A DNA stretch of 64,000 bases from Micromonospora chersina (lineage in GTDB: Bacteria; Actinomycetota; Actinomycetes; Mycobacteriales; Micromonosporaceae): NCBI RefSeq assembly GCF_900091475.1, contig NZ_FMIB01000002.1, positions 1,922,001 through 1,986,000 on the forward strand, written 5' to 3'. Under the pieces are notes generated by a model. That model did no database searches. It worked only from the letters and a program-made list of their open reading frames with translations, and had not been told where the DNA came from. Shown here in pieces: positions 8,325 through 17,254 of this stretch. The translations under genes and the position numbers were made by a program. Positions within the stretch are counted from its first letter, which is position 1. Each line of letters opens with the position of its first letter.

Positions 8325-8941
8325 TCCCGGCCGACCAGCTGCGCCTGCCGGTACACGTGGGCCATCCGCTGGCCGACCGTGAAGATCGAGACGGCGGCGA
8401 GCAGCCAGAGCGCGATCTCCAGGGCCGGGTCGACGCCGAGGCCGGTGAGCAGGCCGCCCACCCCGACGATCAGCAGCCGCTCGGTGCGCTCGGCGATGCC
8501 CACGTTGCAGGTCATCCCGAGGCCCTCGGCGCGGGCCTTCACGTAGGAGACCAGCCCGCCGGCGGCCAGGCAGAGCAGCGCCGCGGCCACGCCGGAGTAT
8601 TCGTGCTCGGTGGCCAGCCAGTACGCGACCGCGCCGAAGACCGCGCTGTCGGCGATGCGGTCCATGCTCGAGTCGAGGAAGGCCCCGAAGCGGGTGGAAC
8701 CGCCGCTCATCCGGGCCATCGTGCCGTCGAGCAGATCGGTGAGCGCGAAGACCGTGACGATCAGCGCACCGGCGACCAGATGACCGCGGGCGCCGAAGCC
8801 GAGCGCGCCGACGAGCACGCCGACGGTGCCGGTCACGGTGACCGCGTTGGGGGACACACCCGCGCGGAGCAGTCCGCGCGCGACCGGCTCCACGACGCGG
8901 GTCATGCCCGCGCGGGCCGTCACTTGGAAGATCTTCGCCAT
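8321..8941 (-). CDS. pgsA: Phosphatidylinositol phosphate synthase (CDP-alcohol phosphatidyltransferase)
   Basis: The 206-residue integral membrane enzyme joins CDP-diacylglycerol to inositol 1-phosphate. It carries the complete CDP-alcohol phosphotransferase signature, D-x2-DG-x2-AR-x8-G-x3-D-x3-D, across 'DLLDGTMARMSGG' and 'RFGAFLDSSMDRIAD'. Several hydrophobic helices follow and the C-terminus is basic. The ATG at 8941 starts MAKIFQVTARAG, the usual start for actinobacterial members. It is the first gene of the PIM operon and is divergent from the EF-G-like gene across a 252-base gap. Confidence 0.95.
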   Translation of the reverse strand: MAKIFQVTARAGMTRVVEPVARGLLRAGVSPNAVTVTGTVGVLVGALGFGARGHLVAGALIVTVFALTDLLDGTMARMSGGSTRFGAFLDSSMDRIADSAVFGAVAYWLATEHEYSGVAAALLCLAAGGLVSYVKARAEGLGMTCNVGIAERTERLLIVGVGGLLTGLGVDPALEIALWLLAAVSIFTVGQRMAHVYRQAQLVGRE

Positions 8942-9193
8942 GGCGGTCCCACGATAACGGCCGGCAGCGGTCGGGGACACAGCCGGTCGTCCCGACCCGC
9001 CAGGCGCACTTGTGCCGGCCCGGTTACGGGTGTGAGATCGAGCGTGGGAGGTGAGCCAGTTCACCGGATCACCGGTCCGCGTACCCGTCGTTGAGGAGAT
9101 CACCGGAAGATATCGCCGCGGTGCCCGTCCGGGGCCGCTTCCCCGTCGCGCGCGGCGGTCGCCACCACCACCGGTTGAGGGAGGTGCGCCGCG

Positions 9194-11356
9194 ATGGCGC
9201 AGAAGAATCAGGAGAAGGGTGTCACCGGCGGCGCGCCGGTGGTGACCGAGCCCGGCAGGGTTCGCAACGTGGTGCTCGTCGGGCACTCCGGGGCGGGCAA
9301 GACGACCCTGGTCGAGGCGCTGCTCGCGACCAGCGGCACGATCGGCCGGGCCGGCAGCGTCACCGACGGCACCACGGTCTGCGACCACGACCCCGCCGCC
9401 GTCCGCCAGCAGCGCTCGGTGAGCCTGGCCTGCGCCCCGCTGCTGCACCGCGACGTCAAGGTCAACCTTCTGGACACCCCCGGGTACGGCGACTTCGTCG
9501 GCGAGCTGCGCGCCGGCCTGCGGGCCGCCGACGCCGCGCTGTTCGTGGTCTCCGCCGTCGACGGCATGGACGCGGCCACCGCCGCGCTCTGGGAGGAGTG
9601 CGCCGCGGTCGACATGCCCCGCGCCGTGGCGGTCACCCGGCTGGACCACCCGCGCGCCGACTTCGACGAGGCCGTGGCGCTCTGCCAGCGGGTCTTCGGC
9701 GACAACGTGCTCCCGCTCTACCTGCCCATGCTCGGCGACGACGGCGAGTCGGTCGCCGGCCTCATGGGGCTGATCACCCGGCGGGTCTTCGACTACTCGC
9801 AGGGCCTCCCGGCGGCGGTGCGCGAGCCCGACCCGGAGCACCTGCCCGCCATCCAGGAGTCCCGCAACGAGCTGATCGAGGGGATCATCGCGGAGAGCGA
9901 GGACGAGACCCTCATGGACCGCTACCTCGGCGGCGAGGAGATCGACACCGAGGTGCTCATCACCGACCTGGAGACGGCTGTCGCCCGCGGCCACTTCTAC
10001 CCGGTGGTGCCGGTCTGCGCGGAGACCGGCGTCGGCCTCGACGCGCTGCTGGACGGCCTGGTGGCCGCGTTCCCGTCGCCGCTGGAGCACGAGCTGCCCG
10101 CCGTCACCGGCGTGGACGGCTCCCCCCGGCCGCCGCTGGCCTGCGACCCCGACGGCCCGCTGGTCGCCGAGGTGGTCAAGACGACCGTGGACCGGCACGT
10201 CGGCCGCGTCTCCCTGGTCCGCGTCTTCTCCGGCACGCTCCGCCCCGACCAGGTGATCCACGTGTCCGGGCACGGCATGGCCGAGCGCGGTCACCCCGAC
10301 CACGACGCCGACGAGCGGGTCGGCCACATCTACAGCCCGCTCGGCGCGACGCTGCGCGAGGTGCCCACCGCGGTGGCCGGTGACATCTGCGCGATCACCA
10401 AGTCGGGCAGCGCGGAGACCGGCGACACCATCTCCGCGAAGGAGGAGCCGCTGCTCATCGCGCCGTGGGAGATGCCCGAGCCGCTGCTGCCGGTGGCCAT
10501 CGTGGCCAAGAGCCGGGCCGACGAGGACGCCCTGGCCCGCAACCTGGCCCGGCTGGTCGCCGGCGACCCGACGCTGCGGCTGGACCGCAACGCCGAGACG
10601 CACCAGCTGGTGCTCTGGTGCATGGGCGAGGCGCACGCCGACGTGGTGCTCGACCGGCTGCGGGCCGGCGGCGTGGAGCTGGAGACCGAGCCGGTCCGGG
10701 TGGCGCTGCGCGAGACGTTCACGGCCGGCGCGAAGGGGCACGGCCGGCACGTCAAGCAGTCCGGCGGCCACGGTCAGTACGCCGTCTGCGACATCGAGGT
10801 CACGCCCCTGCCGCGGGGCGCCGGCTTCGAGTTCGTGGACAAGGTGGTCGGCGGCGCCGTGCCGCACAACTACATCCCCTCGGTGGAGAAGGGCGTCCGG
10901 GCGCAGATGGAGCGCGGCCTGGTCGGCGGCTACCCGGTGGTGGACCTGCGGGTGACCCTCTTCGACGGCAAGGCACACAGCGTCGACTCCTCCGACGCGG
11001 CGTTCCAGACCGCGGGCGCGCTCGCCCTGCGGGACGCCGCCGAGAAGGGGCAGCCGACGCTGCTGGAGCCGGTCGACGAGGTGACCATCCGCGTGCCCGA
11101 CCCGTCGGTGGGCGCCGTGATGGGCGACCTGTCCGGCCGGCGCGGCCGGGTGCTCGGCACCGAGCCGGACCCGGACGCCGAGGGCCGCACGCTGGTCCGC
11201 GCCGAGATCCCCGCCACCGAACTGCTGCGCTACGCCGTCGAGCTGCGCTCGATGACCGCCGGCACCGGCACCTTCCGCCGCGAGTTCGCCCGCTACGAGC
11301 CGATGCCCGCCCACCTGGCCGAGCAGGTCCGCAAGGAGGCCGGCAGCCGCTCCTGA
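9194..11356 (+). CDS. EF-G-like translational GTPase (FusA2 type)
   Basis: The 720-residue protein starts at an ATG behind GGGAGGTG. It has a P-loop GHSGAGKTT (30-38), a G3 motif DTPGYGDF (94-101), then EF-G domains II-V including HGRHVKQSGGHGQYAVCD and a C-terminal YxVELRSMTAGTGTF block. The usual NKxD specificity motif is replaced by TRLD (148-151). It resembles the second, non-canonical EF-G of mycobacteria (Rv0120c, MSMEG_6535), reported to lack ribosome-stimulated GTPase activity. Canonical translocase function is therefore unlikely. It interrupts the otherwise mycobacteria-like HIT-pgsA neighbourhood on the opposite strand. Confidence 0.92.
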   Translation: MAQKNQEKGVTGGAPVVTEPGRVRNVVLVGHSGAGKTTLVEALLATSGTIGRAGSVTDGTTVCDHDPAAVRQQRSVSLACAPLLHRDVKVNLLDTPGYGDFVGELRAGLRAADAALFVVSAVDGMDAATAALWEECAAVDMPRAVAVTRLDHPRADFDEAVALCQRVFGDNVLPLYLPMLGDDGESVAGLMGLITRRVFDYSQGLPAAVREPDPEHLPAIQESRNELIEGIIAESEDETLMDRYLGGEEIDTEVLITDLETAVARGHFYPVVPVCAETGVGLDALLDGLVAAFPSPLEHELPAVTGVDGSPRPPLACDPDGPLVAEVVKTTVDRHVGRVSLVRVFSGTLRPDQVIHVSGHGMAERGHPDHDADERVGHIYSPLGATLREVPTAVAGDICAITKSGSAETGDTISAKEEPLLIAPWEMPEPLLPVAIVAKSRADEDALARNLARLVAGDPTLRLDRNAETHQLVLWCMGEAHADVVLDRLRAGGVELETEPVRVALRETFTAGAKGHGRHVKQSGGHGQYAVCDIEVTPLPRGAGFEFVDKVVGGAVPHNYIPSVEKGVRAQMERGLVGGYPVVDLRVTLFDGKAHSVDSSDAAFQTAGALALRDAAEKGQPTLLEPVDEVTIRVPDPSVGAVMGDLSGRRGRVLGTEPDPDAEGRTLVRAEIPATELLRYAVELRSMTAGTGTFRREFARYEPMPAHLAEQVRKEAGSRS

Positions 11357-11436
11357 CCGCGGTCGCTCCACGAGCCCGCCCCGGTGGGCCTGAAAGGCGC
11401 CGTGCTCGCGGCGGGCGGTCTCCGGCGTGGGGTGGG

Positions 11437-12495
11437 TCAGGGGCGGGCGGCCGGGACGGGTGGCATCGGCCAGTGCGGGCGGTCGGCGTCGCGCAGGGCG
11501 GCCGCGCGCAGGGCGGCGAGCCGGCGCTCCGCCTCGGCGAACTGGTCGGGGGCGAGCGGGCCCCGGGCCAGCGCGGCGGCGTTCTCCTCCACCTGGGCGA
11601 CCGTCCGGGCGCCGGGGATCGGCACGGCCCGGCCGCTGCGCGCCCAGATCCAGCCGAGCGCGCCCTGCGCCAGGGTCCGGCCGTCGGCGGTCAGCGCGTC
11701 ACGGACGGCGGCGACGCGGCGCAGCCACTCCGGGGCCGGCCGGCCGCTGCGGAACCACTCCAGCCAGTTCGGCGCGGTGCCGCGCACGTCGTCGCGGGGC
11801 AGCGTCGACGCCGGCGTGTACTTGCCGGTGAGCAGCCCCATCCCGAGCGGCCCCCGGGCCAGGCTCGCCAGGTCGTGCTTCTCGCAGACCGCCAGCATGG
11901 CCGGGGCGTCCCGGAGCACCGACAGCCCGTGCTGCACCGCGGCGGCGCCCCGGGCCACCTGGGCGAAGGCCGCCGCGCGGTCGGGCCGGTCGGTGCTCCA
12001 GCCGTACGCCCGGACCAGGCCGTCGGCGACCAGGTCGTCCAGGGTGCCGATCAGCGCCTCGGCCCGGGGCACCGGCAGGTCGCCGAGGTGCAGCTGGTAC
12101 AGGTCGATCCGGTCGGTGTCCAGCCGGCGCAGCGAGTCGACGACGGCCCGGCGCAGGTACTCCGGCGAGGCGTCCTCCCCGGTGGCCTGCCGGGCCCGCT
12201 CGTCGAAGGTGTAGCCCCACTTGGTGGCGATCACCGCCTCGTCGCGGCGGCCGGCGAGCGCCCGGCCGAGGATCCGCTCGCCGTGCCCGGCCCCGTACGT
12301 GTCGGCGGTGTCGAAGAGCGTCACGCCGAGGTCGAGCGCGCGGCGGACCGCCCGCACCGACTCCTCGTCGTCGACGGCGCCCCAGCCCAGCGGACGGTCA
12401 CCCTCGGCCCACGGGCCGCCGATCGCCCAGCAGCCCATGCCGAGGGCGCCGACCGCGATGCCGCTGCGGCCCAACGGCCGCGTGCTGACTGCCAT
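11437..12495 (-). CDS. Aldo/keto reductase
   Basis: The 352-residue NADPH-dependent oxidoreductase begins MAVSTRPLGRSGIAVGALGMG. The (beta/alpha)8 family motifs are present: the active-site Asp/Tyr region LFDTADTYGAGHGERILG, the Lys in VIATKWGYTF, the His region DLYQLHLGD and the cofactor site IPGARTVAQVEENAAAL. It is slightly longer than average, with an insertion after GGPWAEGDRPLGW. The substrate cannot be told. It is convergent with the EF-G-like gene and separated from the next minus-strand gene by a repeat-rich 179-base gap. Confidence 0.92.
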   Translation of the reverse strand: MAVSTRPLGRSGIAVGALGMGCWAIGGPWAEGDRPLGWGAVDDEESVRAVRRALDLGVTLFDTADTYGAGHGERILGRALAGRRDEAVIATKWGYTFDERARQATGEDASPEYLRRAVVDSLRRLDTDRIDLYQLHLGDLPVPRAEALIGTLDDLVADGLVRAYGWSTDRPDRAAAFAQVARGAAAVQHGLSVLRDAPAMLAVCEKHDLASLARGPLGMGLLTGKYTPASTLPRDDVRGTAPNWLEWFRSGRPAPEWLRRVAAVRDALTADGRTLAQGALGWIWARSGRAVPIPGARTVAQVEENAAALARGPLAPDQFAEAERRLAALRAAALRDADRPHWPMPPVPAARP

Positions 12496-12544
12496 CGCCG
12501 CATCCTGCCACCTTCACGACACCCGTGGGCGGCTTCCTCACCCC

Positions 12545-12674
12545 GGGTGCCGGGCCGGCCGGCGGACCGTCAGCGGCAACCGGCCAACGGTCAGTGGGTG
12601 CCGGGCCGGCGGGCGGATGCTCAGCCGCCAGCCGCCAGCCGCCAGCCGGCGGGCGGTGGGCGGTGGGCGGTGGG
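12545..12674. repeat. Direct repeats and 7-bp tandem repeats
   Basis: A 22-base direct repeat (GGGTGCCGGGCCGGCnGGCGGA) occurs at 12545-12566 and 12597-12618. It is followed by three CAGCCGC units and three GGGCGGT units directly against the stop codon of the next gene. Confidence 0.75.
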
Positions 12675-13295
12675 TCAGCGGGCGTAGGCCAGCAGCACCG
12701 GCTCGGCCAGCCCCGCCCAGGAGCCGGTCAGCCGGGACGGCGTCGGGGCGTCGGCCGACGCCGGCCGGCGGACCAGGGCCAGCTCGGCGCCACCGGCACG
12801 GATCAGCGTCGGGTCGCCGTCCACCACCTCGTCGACCAGGTCGAACGCCGGCGCGGCGCCGGCCCGGCTGCCGGTCAGGGTCATGCTGGCCGGCCGCACC
12901 TCGCGCCGGCCGTCGACCTCGAAGTACTCCTCCGCCTGCCCGGCGTCGGCGAGAACGGCCGCCGCGAGGGCCGGTGGGTAGACCGGGTCGCCGCAGGCGT
13001 CGTACACCCAGCGCGGGCCCAGCACGGAGTGCTCGGTGCTGCCGACCAGCCAGCGGTCGGCGCCGGGCAGCGGCGCGGCCCGGTAGGTCAGCGGCACCTG
13101 GAGGACCGGCCCGTCGCCGGCCCGGACCAGGATGGTCTCGATACCGACCTCGCCGGCCGGGTCGTCGAACCGGTAGGCGGCCACCCGGGTGACCTCCGCG
13201 CCCGCCGTACCGGCGAACCAGGGCCGGCCGGGCAGCCAGGCGGCGAGCAGGTCGAGCTTCGAGGGGCGCAGTTCGGCGCGGTGCAGCAGGGCCAT
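12675..13295 (-). CDS. Stand-alone maltokinase N-terminal cap-like protein
   Basis: The 206-residue protein begins MALLHRAELRPSKLDLLAAW and continues LPGRPWF..., the pattern of the maltokinase N-terminal cap domain (PF18085 family). It also has YRFDDPAGEVGIET and a QVPLTYRAAPLPGA strand. The kinase domain that follows in true maltokinases (Mak, trehalose-to-glycogen GlgE route) is absent. The protein is therefore a cap-only paralogue of unknown function. The start is the first ATG that gives the full cap. It is cytoplasmic, with no signal. It lies 188 bases downstream of the HIT gene. Confidence 0.8.
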   Translation of the reverse strand: MALLHRAELRPSKLDLLAAWLPGRPWFAGTAGAEVTRVAAYRFDDPAGEVGIETILVRAGDGPVLQVPLTYRAAPLPGADRWLVGSTEHSVLGPRWVYDACGDPVYPPALAAAVLADAGQAEEYFEVDGRREVRPASMTLTGSRAGAAPAFDLVDEVVDGDPTLIRAGGAELALVRRPASADAPTPSRLTGSWAGLAEPVLLAYAR

Positions 13296-13483
13296 GGCCA
13301 AGATCGTACTGCCGGGCGCCGGACGCCGAGGACCGCCGACCTCCCGGCGACGCGGCACCGCGACGTCAGCCCCCTGCGCCGCACCGCCCGTGAGATCGGC
13401 CCGGCGGAGGCGCACCGCACGCGAACGCCAGGCGAGCTCAGGCCTCCATGCGTCAGGCCGGCACCGGGCCGCCGCCCGCCGCG

Positions 13484-14050
13484 TCAGGCCGGCCAGGCCT
13501 TGGCGAACAGGTCCCGGGTGTCGGCGAGCAGTTGCGGCAGGACCTTGGTGCGGCCGATCACCGGCATGAAGTTGGCGTCGCCGCCCCACCGGGGCACCAC
13601 GTGCTGGTGCAGATGTGCCGCGATGCCGGCGCCGGCCACGCCGCCCTGGTTCATGCCCAGGTTGAAGCCGTGCGCGTTGGAGACGTGCCGGACCACCCGC
13701 ATGGCGTCCTTGGTGAACGCGGCCAGCTCGGCGGTCTCCGGCACGTCCAACTCGGTGTAGTCGGCCACGTGCCGGTACGGACAGACCAGCAGGTGACCCG
13801 GGTTGTACGGGTAGAGGTTGAGCACCGCGAAGACGTGCTCGCCGCGGGCCACCACCAGGCTCTCGTCCGGGGGCAGGCCGGGGGCGAGGCAGAAGGGGCA
13901 GCCGGTCGGCTTCTCGTACCCGCCGGCGGGCCGGTCCTCGCCCGAGATGTAGGTCATCCGGTGCGGCGTCCAGAGCCGCTCCAGCCCGTCCGCCAGACCG
14001 TTGTCGCCGCCGCTGCCGGCGCCGTCGAAGTGCCGTTCCGCCCCAGTCAC
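13484..14050 (-). CDS. HIT-domain nucleotide hydrolase/phosphorylase
   Basis: The 188-residue protein carries the histidine triad as HLHQHVV near residue 145. A CPFC pair near residue 51 may bind zinc together with His residues. Other family blocks are FAVLNLYPYNPGHLLVCPYRH and GFNLGMNQGGVAGAGI. The mycobacterial neighbour Rv2613c is an AP4A phosphorylase of this family and sits likewise between thrS and pgsA. Cleavage of diadenosine polyphosphates, which are side products of aminoacyl-tRNA synthetases, is therefore the likely role. It follows thrS after a strong hairpin. Confidence 0.92.
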   Translation of the reverse strand: MTGAERHFDGAGSGGDNGLADGLERLWTPHRMTYISGEDRPAGGYEKPTGCPFCLAPGLPPDESLVVARGEHVFAVLNLYPYNPGHLLVCPYRHVADYTELDVPETAELAAFTKDAMRVVRHVSNAHGFNLGMNQGGVAGAGIAAHLHQHVVPRWGGDANFMPVIGRTKVLPQLLADTRDLFAKAWPA

Positions 14051-14069
14051 ACGCCGATCCTACGGTCAC

Positions 14070-14106
14070 CGTCGCGGGTCCGGCCCGGCCGGCCGGACCC
14101 GCGACG
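14070..14106 (-). terminator. Strong 15-bp hairpin between thrS and the HIT gene
   Basis: CGTCGCGGGTCCGGC and GCCGGACCCGCGACG pair perfectly just after the thrS stop. The HIT start codon is nearby, so this may act as an attenuator as well as a terminator. Confidence 0.65.
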
Positions 14107-14112
14107 GGCCGC

Positions 14113-16137
14113 TCAGGTGTTGGGCGTGCCCTCCGCCGACGGGCCCGAGTTGGTGCGGGACTCGGCGACGTCCCGCACGTGGGCCACCGCCTCCTCGATC
14201 GGCACGCCGTTGCGCTGCGACCCGTCCCGGTACCGGAAGGAGACCGTGCCGGCGGCCACGTCGTCGTCACCGGCGATCACCATGAACGGGATCTTCTGCT
14301 GCTGGGCGTTGCGGATCTTCTTCTGCATCCGGTCGTCACCGGCGTCGACCTCGGCCCGGATGCCCTTCTTACGCAGGGTGGTGACGAAGTCCTGGAGGTA
14401 GTCGGTGTGGTCCTCGCGGATCGGGATGCCGACCACCTGCACCGGGGCGAGCCAGGCCGGGAACGCGCCCGCGTAGTGCTCGGTGAGCACGCCGATGAAC
14501 CGCTCGATCGACCCGAACTTGGCGCAGTGGATCATGACAGGCTGCTGGCGCGTGCCGTCGGCCGCCTGGTACTCCAGCCCGAAGCCCTTCGGCTGGTTGA
14601 AGTCGTACTGGATGGTCGACAGCTGCCAGGTGCGGCCGATGGCGTCCTTGGCCTGCACGGAGATCTTCGGGCCGTAGAAGGCCGCGCCACCCGGGTCCGG
14701 CACCAGGTCCAGCCCGGTCTCCCGGGCGCACTGCTCCAGCACCGCGGTGGCCGTCGCCCAGTCCTCGTCGGACCCGACGAACTTGTCGAGCCGGGCCTCG
14801 TCCCGGGTCGACAGCTCCAGGTAGAAGTCATCGATGCCGAAGTCCTTGAGCAGGCTCAGCACGAAGTTGAGCAGGTGCTTGATCTCGGCGGGCGCCTGCT
14901 CCCGGGTGCAGTAGGAGTGCGAGTCGTCCTGGGTCAGGCCGCGCACCCGGGTCAGCCCGTGCACCACGCCCGACTTCTCGTAGCGGTAGACCGACCCGAA
15001 CTCGAACAGCCGCATCGGCAGCTCGCGGTAGGACCGCCCGCGCGACCGGTAGATCAGGTTGTGCATGGGGCAGTTCATGGCCTTGAGGTAGTAGTCCGCG
15101 CCCTCGAGCTCCATGGGCGGGTACATGCCGTCGGCGTAGTAGGGCAGGTGGCCCGAGGTGTGGAAGAGCCCTTCCTTCGAGATGTGCGGGGTCCCGACGT
15201 ACTGGAAGCCCTCCTCGATGTGGCGGGTGCGGACGTAGTCCTCCATGACCCGCTTGAGCACGCCACCCTTGGGGTGGAAGACCGCCAGGCCGGAGCCGAT
15301 CTCGTCGGGGAAGCTGAACAGGTCCAGGTCCGCGCCGAGCTTGCGGTGGTCGCGCCGGGCGGCCTCCTCCAGCAACCTCAGGTACGCCTTCAGCTCGTCC
15401 CGCGTCGGCCACGCGGTGCCGTAGACCCGCTGGAGCTGCGGGTTCTTCTCCGAGCCACGCCAGTAGGCGGCGGCCGAGCGCATCAGCTTGAACGCGCCGA
15501 TGAGCCGGGTGTTCGGCAGGTGCGGTCCGCGGCACAGGTCCGACCAGCAGACCTTGTCCTCGTTGGCGGCGAGGTTGTCGTAGATGGTCAGCTCGCCGCC
15601 GCCCACCTCCATCACCTCGGAGGAGTCCAGCCCCTCGCCCTTGACCTCGATCAGCTCCATCTTGAACGGCTCGGCGGCCAGCTCGCCGCGCGCCTCGTCC
15701 AGGCTGCTGAAGCGGCGCCGGCGGAACCGCTGGCCGGACTTGACGATCTCCTGCATCCGCTTCTCGAGCTTCGCCAGGTCGTCCGGCTGGAACGGCTTGG
15801 CCACCTGGAAGTCGTAGTAGAAGCCGTTCTCGATGGGCGGGCCGATGCCGAGCTTGGCCTCGGGGAACACGTCCTGCACGGCCTGGGCCAGCACGTGCGC
15901 GGTGGAGTGGCGCAGCACGTTCAGACCGTCCGGGCTGTCCAGGGCTACCGGCTCGACAGCGGTCTCCTCGGCCGGCTTCCAGTCCAGGTCACGCAGCACG
16001 CCCTGCGGGTCACGGACCACCACGATCGCCTTCGGACCGTTCATCGGCAGCCCGGCCGCGGCCACCGCGTCGGCCGCCGTCGTCCCGGCGGCGACGACGA
16101 CGGGGTCGGCCACGATCGGGGTACGGGGTGCGGACAC
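14113..16137 (-). CDS. thrS: Threonyl-tRNA synthetase
   Basis: The 674-residue class-II synthetase charges tRNA-Thr. Order: N-terminal TGS domain (to about residue 70), editing domain with [11 protein letters not shown] and DLCRGPH, catalytic core with the zinc Cys in MNCPMHN, motif 2 ([11 protein letters not shown] then TQDDSH), motif 3, and the C-terminal anticodon domain (PVQVVGIPI onward). Length and all motifs are normal. Divergent from the YcnI-like gene across 202 bases. I see no T-box in that leader. Confidence 0.98.
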   Translation of the reverse strand: MSAPRTPIVADPVVVAAGTTAADAVAAAGLPMNGPKAIVVVRDPQGVLRDLDWKPAEETAVEPVALDSPDGLNVLRHSTAHVLAQAVQDVFPEAKLGIGPPIENGFYYDFQVAKPFQPDDLAKLEKRMQEIVKSGQRFRRRRFSSLDEARGELAAEPFKMELIEVKGEGLDSSEVMEVGGGELTIYDNLAANEDKVCWSDLCRGPHLPNTRLIGAFKLMRSAAAYWRGSEKNPQLQRVYGTAWPTRDELKAYLRLLEEAARRDHRKLGADLDLFSFPDEIGSGLAVFHPKGGVLKRVMEDYVRTRHIEEGFQYVGTPHISKEGLFHTSGHLPYYADGMYPPMELEGADYYLKAMNCPMHNLIYRSRGRSYRELPMRLFEFGSVYRYEKSGVVHGLTRVRGLTQDDSHSYCTREQAPAEIKHLLNFVLSLLKDFGIDDFYLELSTRDEARLDKFVGSDEDWATATAVLEQCARETGLDLVPDPGGAAFYGPKISVQAKDAIGRTWQLSTIQYDFNQPKGFGLEYQAADGTRQQPVMIHCAKFGSIERFIGVLTEHYAGAFPAWLAPVQVVGIPIREDHTDYLQDFVTTLRKKGIRAEVDAGDDRMQKKIRNAQQQKIPFMVIAGDDDVAAGTVSFRYRDGSQRNGVPIEEAVAHVRDVAESRTNSGPSAEGTPNT

Positions 16138-16339
16138 GGTGACTCCTGTCGTCGACGGGTTCGGATGAGCCGGGTACCGGCCCCTGCGATGCTATCGGTC
16201 GCCCCGACCCGCGCCGTCAGCGACGCCGCGCTCCCCCGGCGATCAGTTCCGTCCCCCGTTGAACCTTTCCGCCCCCGGGCCCGAACTACCGGGTGGGGCC
16301 GGAGCCGGACCGGCCGCGTCGACACGGATGGGGACGACC

Positions 16340-17254
16340 ATGACGATGACCCGTCGGGGCCGGTGGTGGGCGACGGCGCTGCTGGCCGCCGCGCTCGGCG
16401 GCACGCTGGGCTGGCCCGCCGCCGCGAGCGCCGCCGAGGTGACAGTCACGACCTCACCGGCCCAGGTGCGCCAGGGCGACGCCATCGAACTGGCCGTGGT
16501 GCTGCCGGAGGAGCGGTCCGGCAGCCGGACCAGCCGGATCGAGCTGCGGATGCCCGCGGACGCCCCGATCGGCGAGGTCTACCCGCTGTCCGTGCCGGAC
16601 TGGGCGCCCACCATCACCACCCGCACCCTCGACCGGCCGGTCGCCGGCATCCACGCCTCGGAACTTAACCAGGTGACCGACGCGGTGACCTGGATCCGGA
16701 TGCCCGGCGGCTCCGCCGGACCGGCCCGGCTCTCGCTCGGCATGGGCCCGATGCCGGCCACCGACAAGCTGACCTTCACGGTGATCCAGACCTACGCCGA
16801 CGGCACGGTGGTCCGCTGGGCCGACCCGCCCGGCGGCGCGCACCCCGCCCCCACGGTCACGCTGCTGCCGCCGCTGCCGGGCGCCGCCGCCCACGGCGAC
16901 CCGGCCGCCGAGCCGGGCGGCCACGGCGGCCACGGGGGCCCGGCCGCCGAGGCGCCGGCCGAGGCGGCCACCCCGGCGCGACCCGCCGACGACGGCCCGA
17001 GCGCCGACCTGCTCCTGGGCGGCGGCCTCCTCGCCGGGCTGACCGGCGGCGCGGCCGTGGGCTGGCTCCTGAGCCGCCGCCGCACCCCCCTGACGCTCCC
17101 GCCCGACTCCCCGACCCCAGTCGCATCCCCTGACGCCCGTCCCGCCAGTCCCGACCGCGATCCTGCACTTGGTGCCCCGGAAAACCGCCCGAGTCGGACG
17201 GTGGCGGGGCCGCAAGTGCAAGATCGGCGCAGTCTGGTCAGGCGGGGGCCGTGA
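16340..17254 (+). CDS. YcnI-like (DUF1775) secreted, membrane-anchored protein
   Basis: The 304-residue protein starts at ATG 16340 and has a signal peptide ending near AAASAAE. A YcnI/DUF1775 beta domain follows, with blocks IELRMPADAPIGEVYPL and VTDAVTWIRMPGGSAGPA. A Pro/Ala/Gly/His linker (HGGHGG) leads to a C-terminal membrane helix before RRRR. YcnI proteins are copper-linked, and known ones start the mature chain with a metal-binding His. Here the mature start reads AEVTV, so that His is missing. The tail after the helix is encoded by an inverted-repeat element and overlaps the convergent downstream gene by 17 bases. Confidence 0.85.
   Translation: MTMTRRGRWWATALLAAALGGTLGWPAAASAAEVTVTTSPAQVRQGDAIELAVVLPEERSGSRTSRIELRMPADAPIGEVYPLSVPDWAPTITTRTLDRPVAGIHASELNQVTDAVTWIRMPGGSAGPARLSLGMGPMPATDKLTFTVIQTYADGTVVRWADPPGGAHPAPTVTLLPPLPGAAAHGDPAAEPGGHGGHGGPAAEAPAEAATPARPADDGPSADLLLGGGLLAGLTGGAAVGWLLSRRRTPLTLPPDSPTPVASPDARPASPDRDPALGAPENRPSRTVAGPQVQDRRSLVRRGP
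17158..17226. repeat. 69-base imperfect palindromic element
   Basis: The arms CGATCCTGCACTTGGTGCCCCG and CGATCTTGCACTTGCGGCCCCG (given 5' to 3' on opposite strands) match at 19 of 22 positions. An inner dyad ACCGCCCGA/TCGGACGGT continues the stem. It lies in the 3' ends of two convergent genes and looks like a mobile or dispersed palindromic repeat that may also stop transcription from both sides. Confidence 0.75.

Noticed and set aside
8321..11371. Very long minus-strand frame of 1016 residues opposite the EF-G-like gene
   Set aside because: Only the last 206 residues (PgsA) have family signatures. The rest is an antisense shadow of the GTPase gene with low-complexity Gly/Arg/Asp/His composition.
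16138..16339. Possible T-box riboswitch in the thrS leader
   Set aside because: No specifier loop, T-box bulge sequence or terminator/antiterminator pair was found. Actinobacterial thrS genes usually lack one.
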